DNA of 64,000 nucleotides from Odobenus rosmarus divergens (taxonomy: Eukaryota > Chordata > Mammalia > Carnivora > Odobenidae): NCBI RefSeq assembly GCF_000321225.1, contig NW_004451420.1:280637-344636 (forward strand), written 5' to 3'. The notes under the pieces were generated by a model. That model did no database searches. It was given only the letters and a program-made list of their open reading frames with translations, and had not been told where the DNA came from. The position numbers were made by a program, and so were the translations under genes. Of the stretch, positions 45,940 through 57,505 are shown in pieces (position 1 is the first letter of the stretch; each line of letters begins with the position of its first letter).

Positions 45940-46240
45940 AACGCCACCCCGATGGTCTGAACATCTGTGTCCCCCCAACATCCGTACATTGAGCCTCACA
46001 AATGGGATCTGAGCCTTCCCAGAGGCCCCAGAGAGCGCCCAGCCCCTTCTGCATGAAAGCACACAGCCAAGAGGCTGGCGCTCATCAGAGGGCAGCGTGC
46101 CAGCGCCTTTATCGTGGACTTGCACCTCCAGGACGGAGGGCACAAGTGTCCGTTGGTTGCACCCATCTGCACTATTCTGTGAGGGCAGCCCAGGCAGACT
46201 AGTTGCCTTTGGGTTGCAGCAGGTCCTGGATGCCAAAGAA
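45940..46240 (+). repeat. Possible MaLR-type LTR remnant
   Basis: 'gaacatctgtgtccccccaa' followed by 'gaggccccagagagcgccc' and a 'ctccaggac' segment resembles a diverged MaLR-type solo LTR. Assignment is from memory and weak. Confidence 0.35.
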
Positions 46241-46505
46241 TATGGCACTGACTTTTAAAGGAGACAAAAACCCCACATGCAATAGAAGGCACTGCCCTGA
46301 AAACAGCCACGAAACATGCCACACACCTGCAAACAGGCGAGGCAGAGCTGAATTTCCCCACAAGGTGCAAGGACTTCCAAAAGCTCTTAGAAAGTTGGTC
46401 AACATTCACGAGGACCCCAGGCAGAATCAGGACCACACCCTGGACCGTAGCTGGGGAAGCCCGTGGTCAGGCAACGTCAGGAGGTGCTGTGCAGATGGGC
46501 AGCAT

Positions 46506-46725
46506 TTTATTTGTTTATTTTTAAAGATTTACTTATTTGAGAGAGATGGGGAGAGAGAGAATGCGCACACATGTGCGTGAGTGTGAGCAGGGGGAGGGGC
46601 AGAAGGAGAGAAGCAGACTCCCCGCTGAGCATGGAGCCCAACGCGGGGCTCGATCTCACCACCCTGAGATCCTGACCTGAGCCGAAACCAAGAGTCTGAT
46701 GCCTACACGCCCACCAGGCACCCTG
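46506..46725 (-). repeat. CAN SINE, inverted
   Basis: Starts 'ttatttgtttatttttaaag', GA repeat, 'ggctcgatctcaccaccctg', ends 'caggcaccctgg'. Confidence 0.92.
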
Positions 46726-47289
46726 GACAGAATTTTAAACAACGTAAGCATGCGTGAGTCCTGAAATGGAAGCACAGACTTGTGTGGGTGGGTGAAAGAC
46801 GAGGAAGAGAGATCAGAGAAGAAATTCAGCTGGAGCAAACAACGTAAGAAGAAAGCCAACCAAGGAGCCCAGAGGACCGCAGAGGAGTGACAAAGGGAAG
46901 CAGCAAAGACTGGCCTCGCTGTCACTTCTGCCCAGGAGTCCCAGGGCTCTGGGCGCAGGGGCAACCAGAGACGCAGAAGGGCAGCTGTGTCCACAGCCTC
47001 GGGAAGACATGCAGGAGGAGTCAGGCCCAGGCATGGCGGAGCCGCTGGGGATGCACCTCACAGAGGTAGGGCCACTCAGGCCTCAGGGAGTGAAGATGAG
47101 GCTGCTCCCAGCTCCGGGCTGTGCCGCTGCTCAGCGGCTCAGGCCCCAGCTCTAAAGTCCTCACACTCCGAAAGTACACACGTTTACAGTGGTAAACTCA
47201 GTGGATGGGGTGTGGGTCCGGCCACCCCACAGACCCTCAGGCTGGGGCAGTAACAGCCAAGAATGAGCAGAAGGGGTCCTGAGCAAGGC

Positions 47290-48100
47290 ACAGAATCCAC
47301 AGAGCACACGTGCTCGCTCACCCCCACACACGTGCCTGCTCACACTCCCGTGCTCACTCTCACACAGGTGCACACCCACATTCGGAGGTGCACACCCCAC
47401 ACACGTGCTCACTCACATAGGTGCACACCCACACACACGTGCTCACTCAGGTGCACACGCATACTCACGTGCTCACTCACACAGGTGCACGCCCACACTC
47501 ACAGGTGCACACCCACACTCGGAGGTGCACATCCCCACACACGTGCTCACTCACACAGGTGCACGCCCACACTCGGAGGTGCACACCCCCACACACGTGC
47601 TCACTCACACAGGTGCACACCCACACTCATAGGTGCACACCCACACTCGGAGATGCACACCCACACTCACATGCTCACTCTCACACAGGTGCACGCCCAC
47701 ACTCGTGCTCACTCACATAGGTGCACACCCACTCACATGCTCACACAGGTGCACGCCCACATTCTCAGGTGCATGCCCACACGCACGTGCTCACTCACAC
47801 AGGTGCACGCCCACACTCACATGCTCTCACACAGGTGCACACCCACACAGGTGCACACCCACACTCACATGCTCACTCTCACACAGGTGCACACCCACAC
47901 TCGTGCTCACTCACACAAGTGCACGCCCACACTCACGTGCTCACTCTCACACAGGTGCACGCCCACACGTGCTCACACAGGAACATGCCCACACTTGTGC
48001 TCATACAGGCTCACACGTAGGCTTGCTCTCACACAGGTGCACACCCACTCACACATTCACACACACAGGTGCATGCCCAGGCTCACAGGCTCGCTCACAC
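47290..48100. repeat. CA/TG-rich minisatellite (~800 bp)
   Basis: Tandem variants of 'gtgctcactcacacagg' and 'tgcacacccacactcggagg', about 18 bp each, alternating irregularly for about 800 bp. The PCNT sense strand reads GTGTGAGTGAGC and GAGTGTGGGTGTGCACC. Stop-free in several plus frames, hence a spurious 295-residue frame at 47263-48150. Confidence 0.95.
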
Positions 48101-49664
48101 AGATGCTTGCTAACGCAACTGCCCACGTGCACACATGCTCTCACGCATGAATGGAGCCTCGCTTGACACCAGGGTGGCTGGGCACCAGGCAGAGACGAGA
48201 GCAGAGGAGAACAGGACAGGCTCAGTGCTGGGGACACAAGACACTGGCATGAACAAGGAAGGAGCAAGCACAGAAGGAGACCTGGACGCACAGCTTACGG
48301 TCAGCAGAGGAAAGTCCCTTCCACCCAGAGAGACACGGGAAGGAGAACAGGTCACCAGAAGAGCGCAGGTGGACCGAGAGGCTGCGGGCACAGCCACAAA
48401 ACACAATAGGAGACACCACACATCAGCTTCTCAGAAGTCATGTTAACATGAGATCCACAAGAGACACAATTGAAGGGGAAAGAGATTTAAAATAAAGGGT
48501 GAAAATGACACACAAGAGAAAAAACAAAGCCGAGTTAAGTTTTCAACATCCCTCAAAAAATGGAAAAGGAACAGAGATACGTATAGGTAGACAGATGTTA
48601 TCAAAAGACAGCCAAGCAAGAAGAGGTCTGGAATGATTACACGCAGACCTTCTGGAACATCCCACGTGGGTGGAAACCAAGAGCCACTGACAACTCACTC
48701 TGCCTCAAGAAACCACGGCCATGGGACCTGCCTCTTAGCACAAGTAAGCGCCCACCCAAGAGAGTTCACAGGACGAAGAAGGCCAGAAAGAATAAACACA
48801 AGGCCAAAAACCAATGAGTGGAAGACAAAGAAAATGGCGATGATCAGCAACCCCAAGGGCTGGTTGTATATTGAGGGAAATTAAAAAGAAAGAAAAATGA
48901 CTTTCCCAACTTGTTCAGGATGGCACAAAAACGGCTTAAGGCTGTCCCACAAAGGAGACCTGTGCACTACTACCTATCTGAGCCAGAACCCAGGAGGCAG
49001 GGGCGGCCCGCTCCAGGCTTGTGGAAGCATGGGGACACGCACCAAAGCTGGCCGGGGTGAGGGCAGGTGGGGAGAGAAGCAGGGGAGAAGCCAAGGGTTC
49101 TGGGGAACCCACGCAGAGCCGCTTCTTCCAGTTCTGCCCGAGGACACTGCCACCTGCCAACTCAACAACCTGAACTCTTCACATTTTGACTGTTCACACT
49201 TGAAATGTTTTAAATATAAAACGTCTAATTACCTGAAATCACAACGAACTTTCGTTACAACTATGTTTTCCTACTTAAGGTTAATGTTAAACAATTTTTT
49301 AAAATTTTAAATAAAAATTCTAAATAGCCCCCATTTTCCCACAGTCTTGGCTATTTGCCTCAAACAGTGAAAAGCTCTTGTACTGACAACAACGGTGTTT
49401 TCAGTAGGCTCCTGTTTGCCAGAAGTGATTCTGACCTCACACAGCTAAGAGCGCTCAGTGGCCACCAGGACAACCAGCCTCACGGAGTAGCAATGCGGGG
49501 GGCGCTGCGCCAGCCGGCACGCACAAGGCCCCTCAGCGCAGGGCCCCTGCCTTCCTTCCTCTGCCCTCCACCAGAGCGAGCGTCGGCAGAAGGCATCAAG
49601 ACTGCTGCCCCTGGTCCCACCCTCCGCAGCTCCCGCCTCCGACCCCGGAGCCGGCAGTTCTTAC

Positions 49665-49877
49665 CAGCTTCTCTCTCTTCCGCTTCTGCGGCCAAGGCCT
49701 CCTTTTGGGTCCACAGGGCAGAGTTCTCCTCCTTCAGCTCTGCCTGCTGCTGGGTCGTCCGCTGCAGCTGCTGCCTCAGGCTCTCCAGCTCGACAGCGAG
49801 GCCCCGCTCGGCCGTCTCCTTCTGGCCCAGAGCCTCCTGCAGGCTGGCCTTCTCCACCTTGAACCCTTCGATGATGC
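49665..49877 (-). CDS. PCNT: PCNT exon (VELESLRQQLQ coiled coil)
   Basis: Phase 1 to 1, 70 complete codons. Acceptor CGTCTCCTCAG, donor CTG|GTAAGA. It encodes IIEGFKVEKASLQEALGQKE, then VELESLRQQLQ and ENSALWTQKEA, ending in EAEEREA. These follow the human order closely, in which a similar unit is repeated (VELESLRRQLQ). A G|CT split codon gives Ala at the next junction (EREA-A-LRREVE). Confidence 0.95.
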
Positions 49878-50412
49878 CTGAGGAGACGGGGACAGACCCA
49901 GCTGCTGAGGCCTTGCTGGAGGAGCAAAATGATGGGCCAGACGACGGCATCCCAGCCCCAGCAAGATGTCAGCCATGGGACGTGAGAGCTGAGTGGTCAC
50001 GCCCGTGTCCCGTTCCTGGATGGACGGCACAGGGCTGGTGCACCCCAGAGGTGCGGGAGCCACTGGACAAGGTGACACGCCTTAGAGTGGCCACGTACAA
50101 GACACCCCACACCACGAGTGCACAACACCAGCAGTGTAGGGGTCAGAGGGGCCAGGAATGTCACTTTCTGGGGCACCCACCGCCTGAGAAGGGAGGACCG
50201 ACACTCTCGTCTCACCACACGAGGCAAGGCCGAGGCTGTCAGCCCAGGGAGCGGCGCTACTGCGCTTGTAAGCCGTTTCACTGAGGCCTCCCACCATGCC
50301 TTATTTTAGTTTGACATTTTGCTTTTAAAACCTCTGCTAACACCTGCCCTTCCCTCGTGCCTCTGGCCTGTGTGGCCCCTGCAGCCCTTCCCCGGCCGCG
50401 GCCGGCGCTCAC
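49878..50412. other. PCNT intron, unique
   Basis: No repeat recognised. The long plus-strand open frame 49355-50284 crosses the exon antisense and is not a gene. Confidence 0.65.
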
Positions 50413-50575
50413 CCTGCGCCTGGTGCAGCTCCAGCGTCAGCCGCGTGCGGGCCACGTTCTCCTCATCCAGGCGCTCCAGTAACTCCTGGTGCTTTCTAAC
50501 AAACTGCGCAGTCTCCTCGTTCTTACAGCTAAATTCCTTCTCAAAACGAGAATGAATCTGACGTGCTTCCTCCAG
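50413..50575 (-). CDS. PCNT: PCNT exon (LEEARQIHSRFEKEFSCKNE)
   Basis: Phase 0 to 1, 54 codons plus one base. Acceptor GTGTTTTAACAG, donor CAGG|GTGAGC. Coiled coil beginning LEEARQIHSRFEKEFSCKNE and ending LTLELHQAQ; the human counterpart is LEEA-IHSRFEKEFSFKNE. It joins in frame to the exon at 49665-49877 to give a Gly at the junction. Confidence 0.95.
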
Positions 50576-52106
50576 CTGTTAAAACACATTTGAGAACCGG
50601 AACTGCACATTAAAATAAAGCTGACGTTAACACTAACAGAATTAGAATTCTGGCACAAGTAGAATTCTGACAAAACCACAGATAACCTGTAAGAAACGAT
50701 ACTGATGTTCAATATTGTGTCACAATTACTGGACAAATTTGCTCATTCCACAATTTTCAAGAAGGAAAAACCCTGTACACAAACACATGCGACGCTGCAC
50801 AGAAAATTTACATGTTCGTGAACTATCGAAATAAAGCTGTTAAGGAGAAGGTTGCGTTTCGAAGGTCACAGAACCTGTCCACTGAGATCCTAGAACCTGG
50901 GCAGGGATGACCACCTGGCACTCTACAGGTGGAGGAGGAGATGGGAGGCCACGGGTGGGAGGACAGGCTCCTTGGGCCGGTCACCACAGCGGGCAGGGGG
51001 CCTGACACGTCTTTACCACCCGCAGACCCTCCCTGACTCAGTCACCACAAGGCCCCTCCGGGCCCCCTCCGATGCCACCCAGGCCTGGTTCAGTCCCAGG
51101 CCCCAGTCTCACCTTCCTCCCCGGCAGCTGCACCCGCCCTGCCCAGCCCGAGGCTCCCCACCGCCGACAGGCTGGGGGCCCAGACGAACCTCTGAATTCA
51201 AACACCTCCACCCAGCCGTGCCGACAGACACCTGAGCACCTACGCTGGGCCTCTCCGCCTCCTTCCCACTTAATGCAACTCCAGCTTCCCCAGACCCTGC
51301 CTCTGAGGGCATCTACGGGTTTCCCCTTGAAAACAGCCCCAAGGCTCCCTCTTCTCATACCTTCACCAGGTGGGGAAAACTTACTCAAGGATTTCTGGGA
51401 TGTAAACAGCAATGTTTTGGCTAAAAATGCTTATTTTCTAATTGGGCTGAATGGGAAAAAGAATCTCCATACTGCTTTTCATACATTCATATTTAAGGTC
51501 TTTCCTGTCTAAAATGTTCTAAAAGATTAACAAACATAATTCCCTTTATTACTAGTGATAATCTCTAAACATAAATATATTCAACGTGAAATTAAAATAG
51601 CGCAGAGGGTAAAGCAGAGTAAAGGCAAAAGACCGAACCATGTGTCCTTCACCTGACACTCAGCTCTTACTTTCCATTGACAGCAAGCCTACTGCTTCCA
51701 AAATTTCGGTTCAGAAAAGACTTCTGCTTAGGAAAAACACACAGGAGAATATCAGTGGTAGTAACAGAAGATCCAAACAAAATGAGAGGAAGGCAGTGCA
51801 CAACCCAGAACTGATTTTCTGCCCCCAATGCCCAAAGGAGGAGAGAATAGCAAGGGAAGCCAGATCCACCTGGAAAGTGCCAACTCCCCTTCTCACCCTG
51901 CAGGTTACAGTCGAGAATCAGAAACATGCATGTGCGGCGCCCAGTGGAGCGCCTGGGAGCTGTGCTATCCTCATCTATCAAGCTTATGCCACCAAACCAT
52001 TGAACCTATCCACTTATTCAACCCATTATCCTTCTCAGAAAAAGAGAAACACTAACAGGAGCCAAAATAGGGCCATGGACGGACAGCACCCGGAGCCATG
52101 TCTCAC
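50576..52106. other. PCNT intron, unique
   Basis: No repeat or exon-like segment recognised in 1.5 kb. Confidence 0.6.
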
Positions 52107-52345
52107 CTGCCTGGTGGAGTCCAGAGCCAGCTCCAGCAGGCCATCCACCGCCAGGCCAAGGCTCCGGTAAATTCTCCTAATTGGCTGCTCACACTCCAGC
52201 GAACTTTCTGGGCTCATGAAAAAGCTTTCACAGATATGACTGCTAATTTCAGCGTCTGAAGACATCTCCACAAATTCAGACAAAGTTTTGTCCAGCTCCA
52301 GCAGGGCTGCCTCAGACCCAGGCCACATCTCATCAAGCACTGGTA
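52107..52345 (-). CDS. PCNT: PCNT exon (SSDAEISSH...SFFMSPES)
   Basis: Phase 1 to 0, 79 complete codons. Acceptor CACTTTGCAG, donor CAG|GTGAGA. It contains the conserved motifs SSDAEISSHICESFFMSPES and CEQPIRRIY, then a helix ending LELALDSTRQ, as in human PCNT. The MSPES serine lies in a Ser-Pro context typical of mitotic kinase targets; phosphorylation here is inference. Confidence 0.95.
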
Positions 52346-52505
52346 CTGCAAAGTGAGCAAACACAGAAACCTGCATATTCCACGTGGCAAGCAAGCTCAC
52401 ACGACGACAACGACCCATCTCAAGCATCAGCCCCAACAGGGAAGGAGGGCAGCACCCAGTGCCCCAGGCCAGGGGCTGCAGGCACCGGGCTGTCCTGGCA
52501 CTCAC

Positions 52506-52666
52506 CTGCAGACAGGGCCTGGCCACTGGGCTGCACATCAGGCAGGCCCTCGTCCTCCAGACAGAGCCCCACGCGCTCACCGATCCGGCTCTTCAGGGTG
52601 ATGGCAGCCTTGAGCATTTCTCCAAATAAACTGAGCAGCCTCCGCAGAGCATCTTGGAGCGCTCTC
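52506..52666 (-). CDS. PCNT: PCNT exon (ALQDALRRLLSLFGEMLKAA)
   Basis: Phase 2 to 1. Acceptor TTTGTTCAG, donor GCAG|GTGAGT. It encodes a hydrophobic amphipathic helix followed by SRIGERVGLCLEDEG, matching the human ALRRLLGLFGETL / SRIGERVGLCL stretch. It is less charged than the flanking coiled coils and breaks the heptad pattern. Confidence 0.95.
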
Positions 52667-54689
52667 CTGAACAAAGCACACAGCAGACAGTGGGCTGTCA
52701 GCCACGACCCTGACTGTCTGACTCAGACAAGAGGGGCACAGCCCAGAGGGCGGCTCTGCCAACAAGACCAAACCTTTGGGCTGCTGCCCTTGACTTAAAA
52801 AAGACGTCATCTTATTGCTAGTTTTAGTGGGTCCCTGTCCCCACTCACAGCCTTCCTGACCCTCAGGAGGACAGTGGGGCACCAACGTGGCCCTGTCCGT
52901 CCAGAGCACAGTGACCCTGTCCAGGATATAGCTGGGGGCAAAGCGCTGCAGCCTGCGTGTAAGCTGGAGCTGGTGCAGGGTCCTCACACTGGGGAGACGC
53001 CAGGGCCAAGTGGGCAGGAGACAGGCTCATCCACCCCCATCCATTCCCAGGTTCGCATCCCCATCGTGGGCCCGGAACAAGGTCTGCTCCCAACATGGGG
53101 ACACGTCACTGAACAAAACACACGGGGAGCTGCCCCTTACAGGGCTAAGGCACCAGGGGAGAGACACAGGAAGCAGCGGGGCAGACTATGGAGCATACGG
53201 AGAGCTGGGGGCCCAACGGCTCCCTGCTGCTGCCTGGGCCGCCACAGGTGGCGACCGAGACCTGAGGACAGAGGGCAAGGCAGGCACAGGAGAAGGCCCC
53301 GTGCGGGCAGTGGGCGGAGGCAGGCGCGAGGATGGCCGCGGGTATGCTGGGTCAGGGAGCGCAGGCGTCAGCTCTCCTCTGAGAAAACATGAGTCCCCCT
53401 CAGAGCTGGCCCCGCCTCCTCCTCACACCCCATCCAGGCCAGGATGGCTCCAGTCTCCATGGTGATCCTCAAAATTGCCAAACACTCGTGGGTGTCGGGG
53501 CGTCTGCAGCGGCCGCTCGCCCAGCCGGCCACGGTCTCCCAGACACCTGGGATCGCCTGCTCTCTGCCATGTCTCCCCCGTGTGGGGCCAGTGCTCTGTC
53601 CTCACCCTGGTGCCTGAGGGTGACGGAGGCGTCAGCACCCAGCCCACGAGCAACTGTAAACAGGTGCTAAAAAGGCTCACAGGCTCTCCGTGGAGAGCTC
53701 GGAAACCATGCGGAAGAACTCAAGGAGGTCTAGACAGAGTGAGAAGGATGCTCATTCTCTGCACATCCAGCTCAGGGCTGAGCAAGGCCTGGCTGGCCCA
53801 AGCTGGTTTCTCCTGACCCTCAAGGGCACACACGTGCACAGGAGCTGCTGTGGACGGGGTCCGGGGTTTCAGCAGAGAGCAACAGGACTGCTAGGCGCTG
53901 CACGCAGACAGTGGACAGAACACGGGGAAAGGGGCCCAGAGAAAGGACTGCACCAGCTGCACCCGCCAACACATGGTGCTGAGCTAGGTGCTCAGACTGT
54001 CCTGACGTCGGGTACAAACACACGGGTAACGCCACAGCCCCAGGCACACTCCAGCCCTACACCAAAAGCAGAAATCAAAGTCGGAGACCCCAAAAGAGAG
54101 AAGATCTGTATGGTGCCAGAGTAGGGACTTCTTAAATAAGACTCCCAAACAAAGACGACAAAGGGACAGATCAGTACTGGCGCCCACTATAAAAACTTTA
54201 AAGGGACATCACATTTACAGCAGGGCCAGGCCAGCGGGGGGAGCGGACCAGCAGGAAGAAGCACCTGGCACGTGGGTCTTTACCAACCCAGTGGGAGGAA
54301 AGGCTCTTCCTCTCCCCACCCCATCCCCCCCCATAAAAGTCCAGCCAATGGGAGGCCACCACAGCCAGGCCAACGAGACATTTGCAAAATGTTTGCTACT
54401 GGGACGCCAGCTGGTTTCATGCTTAAAAATGATGCGCATTTATAACTAAGTGGACTGACTTAACCAGAAGTTAATTTAGGACTTTGATGGCCATTACGAG
54501 AAACTTTTGATCTCCCTAAACTTTTTACTCAAAATTAAATTAAAAAGCCCTGGCTTTTTACCAAAAAAAAAACAAAAACAAAAAACACACACCTCAATGG
54601 GATGCCTATTTTAAATGGTATCTTGAGGCTTCCAGATGTTTTCGGGATTGTTTGCTTCTTTACAAAATATTTCTAAACTGAGACAAACT

Positions 54690-54868
54690 GGGATGCCTGG
54701 GTGGCTCAGTCAGTTAAGAGTCTGCCTTCGGCTCAGGTCATGGTCCCAGGATCCTGGGATCGAGCCCCACATCGGGCTCCCTGCTCCGCGGGAAGCCTGC
54801 TTCTCCCTCTGCCTGCAGCTCTCCCTACTTGTGCACTCTAATAAATAAATAAAATCTTTAAAAAATAT
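54690..54868 (+). repeat. CAN SINE
   Basis: Head 'gggatgcctgggtggctcag', core 'atcctgggatcgagccccac', tail TAATAAATAAATAAAATC. Confidence 0.92.
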
Positions 54869-54904
54869 AAATAAAAAAATAAATGAACTGAGGCAAGCAA
54901 TTAA

Positions 54905-55780
54905 AAGAAGTCAGAATGGCTTCTGAGGTCTCTTGAGCTTCCGCCTATCCCCTTGCTGGGACGAACTGGTACTGGGGTCCTGCCCCCAGCGCCATTTTCC
55001 TCTATTCTCTCTGCCAGGCTTCCTTTTCCTCTGACCTTCTTCCCCCCTCCCTCCTCTCCTCAACCTATTAAAACCTGCCTCTCTAAAGTCTTCTGAGGAT
55101 CTGCACAGACCTCAAGCTTCTTATGTTCTCTGGACAAGACCAAATTGCAAGCCACAGTTAAAAGAGTTTCCTAAAGTAACTAAGGGCTCCGATAGGTTTG
55201 CTGAAGAATTTAGCAGAGTTAGTCAAACTTACCAACCTGGTTTCTCACATTTATATCAGTTAGTCCACATGCTTGTTGGTGAGGGCCACGCCAAACACTG
55301 GATAAAACTAGCCCAAAGGAAACATCCCAAGGGGGATTAAGAGAATCTAGCATCAACTTCTGTCAGGATGCTAGAACACACGCTGGAAATCACTGAGCAG
55401 GTACGGTAGCTTTTCCTAAGCCTGCTGATTGGGACAAAACTCAGGCTTGTACACAAAAGCCTAATAAACCTCTTCATGACCATTACAATGGACTCCAAAT
55501 GGTCTTTTGAGACCTTTCTAGTCTTTCTTTAGATGTTGAATCCACCTGGGTAGCATTTAACTCTATTTTTTAACAGGCTGAACTGGGATCTTTCTCTTAA
55601 AAAGGACCAGGACAGAATGGGAAACTGCCCACTCTGGATTTGGTGACTATGGCAAACCAGCTGCTTACATCCTACATGAGTCACCTAAAAAACTGCTAAA
55701 ATCCTCAACTTTCAAATCTGACAAGTAAAGGCCCCTAAACAAAACCAAAAAACTTATAGTTTCTGCTGCTGCAAAGAGCG
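54905..55780 (+). pseudogene. Endogenous retrovirus gag remnant (class I, gamma-like)
   Basis: A proline-rich stretch is followed by a segment (about 55195-55345) whose translation resembles the capsid region of ERV1-type Gag. Further Gag-like pieces to about 55700 are broken by stops and frame changes. No pol or env seen between it and the LTR-like sequence, so the provirus is internally deleted. Orientation is opposite to PCNT. Non-functional. Confidence 0.65.
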
Positions 55781-55845
55781 AGGACCCTGGCGGGCGGGGG
55801 GGGAGTATGTGACTCCAGTCACCTCCAGCCCTCTAGCCAGTCTTT

Positions 55846-56048
55846 AAAAAAAAAAGTTTTATTTATTTATTTGATAGAGCAAGCACGAGAGCAAGAGAGT
55901 ACAAGCAGGGGGAGGGGTAGAGGGAGAAGCAGGCTCCCCGCCGAGCAGGGAGCCCGATGCGGGGCTCTGCGGGGCTCGATCCCAGAACCCTGGGATCCTG
56001 CCCTGAGCCGGAGGCAGATGCTTCACCGACTGCACCACCCAGGCGCCC
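55846..56048 (-). repeat. CAN SINE, inverted, inside the ERV
   Basis: Begins AAAAAAAAAAGTTTTATTTATTT and ends 'cacccaggcgcccc'. Flanks 'ctctagccag' and 'ctccagccag' form a near-perfect target duplication. Confidence 0.92.
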
Positions 56049-56187
56049 CTCCAGCCAGCATTTTCTGATGTAGGACAGGACAACCAGGAAAGTCCCTCCT
56101 GGCACTGAGGGACAAGACCACTAAATATGAAACACCTGACTCTTGATCAGCAATGCTTTCAAGGAAAGATCCTGCTCAAAAGGGGCA

Positions 56188-56600
56188 AGTTGTAAAAATT
56201 AAAAGAAAACCCGATTAGAATGGGTCAGGAAGCCAGCAGGGGGAGCTCTCAAGCCCTACTGGCCGCAGACCTGTCAGCAAGAGGCACGTCCACCAGATTC
56301 CACATTACTATCCCGACAGGAGGAAGCACGTTTCCTTCCGCCCAGCAACAGCTTAGCCAATGGGAGCCAATCACAACTCAGCCAAGAAGAAACCACTATG
56401 CTTTCAACACCCAGTTTACCGCAATGGACTTTCTGTTTACAACAGTCCCAGCCCCCCACCCCCCCATAAAAGAGCTTCCTCGCCGCTCTCCAGACTCGCT
56501 CCCGGTGATGCACCAGCCAGTGTGTCCTGGGCTGCGATTCCGTTATTCCTGAATAAGCCCACCTGTTGCTGGGAAAACAAACGAACAAAAACCTGCCAAT
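56188..56600 (+). mobile_element. LTR-like sequence, probably 3' LTR of the ERV
   Basis: Promoter-like order in plus orientation: paired CCAAT motifs at about 56356-56372, TATA-like 'cataaaag' at 56465-56472, then a polyadenylation-like 'gaataagc' at about 56551. Ends are not exactly defined. The upstream partner LTR was not identified. Confidence 0.5.
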
Positions 56601-56820
56601 TTAATTTTAAGGTTAACACCACATTATAGCATCACATTTTATAGTCTGGCAAAATGTGAAGATTTGGCAAAGTGAGCGGCGGGTATATAGGCATCTTACA
56701 TCACTCAGTACTTTTCTTGATGTTTAAAGTCTTTTTGAATGAGAAGGACGTGGCACAGGGTCCCGTCCTGCCTGGCATCTCTGTGCGCTAGGGCGGAGGT
56801 GACAGAGGAGTGTGACTGAC

Positions 56821-56972
56821 CTTTCGCGGGCAGACAGGTCCATGTCAGACTTGAGCATCGAGATGAGATTAGTGCCTTCCTGGTTTTCCCTTTCACGTCT
56901 TTGCTGTAGCTTCTCCAGTTCGGAACGGCACTCTTCCACCTCGTGACTTAAGAGTAAAATCTGGTCTTTCAG
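56821..56972 (-). CDS. PCNT: PCNT exon (LKDQILLLSHEVEECRSELE)
   Basis: Phase 0 to 2. The acceptor is TTTTTCCTCAACAG. The donor GAAAG|GTCAGT is weak. Coiled coil with heptads LKDQILLLSHEVEECRSELE, then an RRERENQEGTNL linker as in human PCNT. The split AG|G codon (Arg) joins to the next exon. Confidence 0.95.
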
Positions 56973-57312
56973 CTGTTGAGGAAAAATCGTTACAGCTTTA
57001 TTTTTAGGAATAAACTTCTGTAAGAAACACTCATCATCCCAGTTAACAAAAATATGGCAAAGTATGACAGTGGTTAAAGGTGAAAATTACTAATAGAGTA
57101 CCCCCACCCCCACCATTATTCATTGCCTACAAAAACAGAATACATAAGCATTCTAGCCTGCCCCAGGCACCAGGGGAAGGGGCAAATTCACCAGACATTA
57201 TTCTCATGAATAAGAACTCAAAATCTCTTTTATGGTCATTTAGAATAAATATTAGTTTCCAGGCAAGTGAAGATCATGCTTATATATTTCTCCTTGAAAA
57301 AAAGAGCCAAGA

Positions 57313-57505
57313 GAGGCGCGTGGGTGGTGCAGTCAGTTGAGCATCCAACTTGGTTTCGGCTCAGGTCGTGATCTCAGGGTCCTGGGACAGAGCCCCAGTC
57401 AGGCTCTGTGCTCGGCATGGAGGCTGCTTGAGATTCTCTCTCTCCCTCTGCCCCTCCTACTCGTGCGTGCACTAACTAAACAAATCTTAAAAAAAAAAAA
57501 AAAAA
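57313..57505 (+). repeat. CAN SINE
   Basis: Diverged head 'gaggcgcgtgggtggtgcag', core 'tcaggtcgtgatctcaggg', tail AACAAATCTT and A17. Confidence 0.88.

Larger units (their letters stand above)
44373..49664. other. PCNT intron, 5.3 kb, with SINE, LTR-like piece and CA-rich minisatellite
   Basis: 44373-45940 unassigned. 45940-46240 LTR-like. SINE 46506-46725. 46730-47290 unassigned. Minisatellite 47290-48100. 48440-48895 A-rich, possibly L1. 48900-49664 unique. Confidence 0.6.
52667..56820. other. PCNT intron, 4.15 kb, with endogenous retrovirus remnant
   Basis: 52667-54680 unassigned and GC-rich. SINE 54690-54868, then ERV-derived sequence about 54905-56600 with an inverted SINE (55846-56048) in it. 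56610-56820 unique. Confidence 0.65.

Noticed and set aside
47263..48150. 295-residue plus-strand open frame rich in His/Thr/Cys
   Set aside because: It is a translation of the CA-rich minisatellite; other plus frames are open too, and no splice or start context supports it.
49355..50284. 309-codon plus-strand open frame
   Set aside because: Spans the PCNT exon 49665-49877 antisense and its flanking introns; composition artefact.
54225..54470. Possible 5' LTR partner (has 'cataaaag' and 'ccaatggg')
   Set aside because: The order of the motifs is reversed compared with 56350-56475 and I see no extended similarity between the two stretches.
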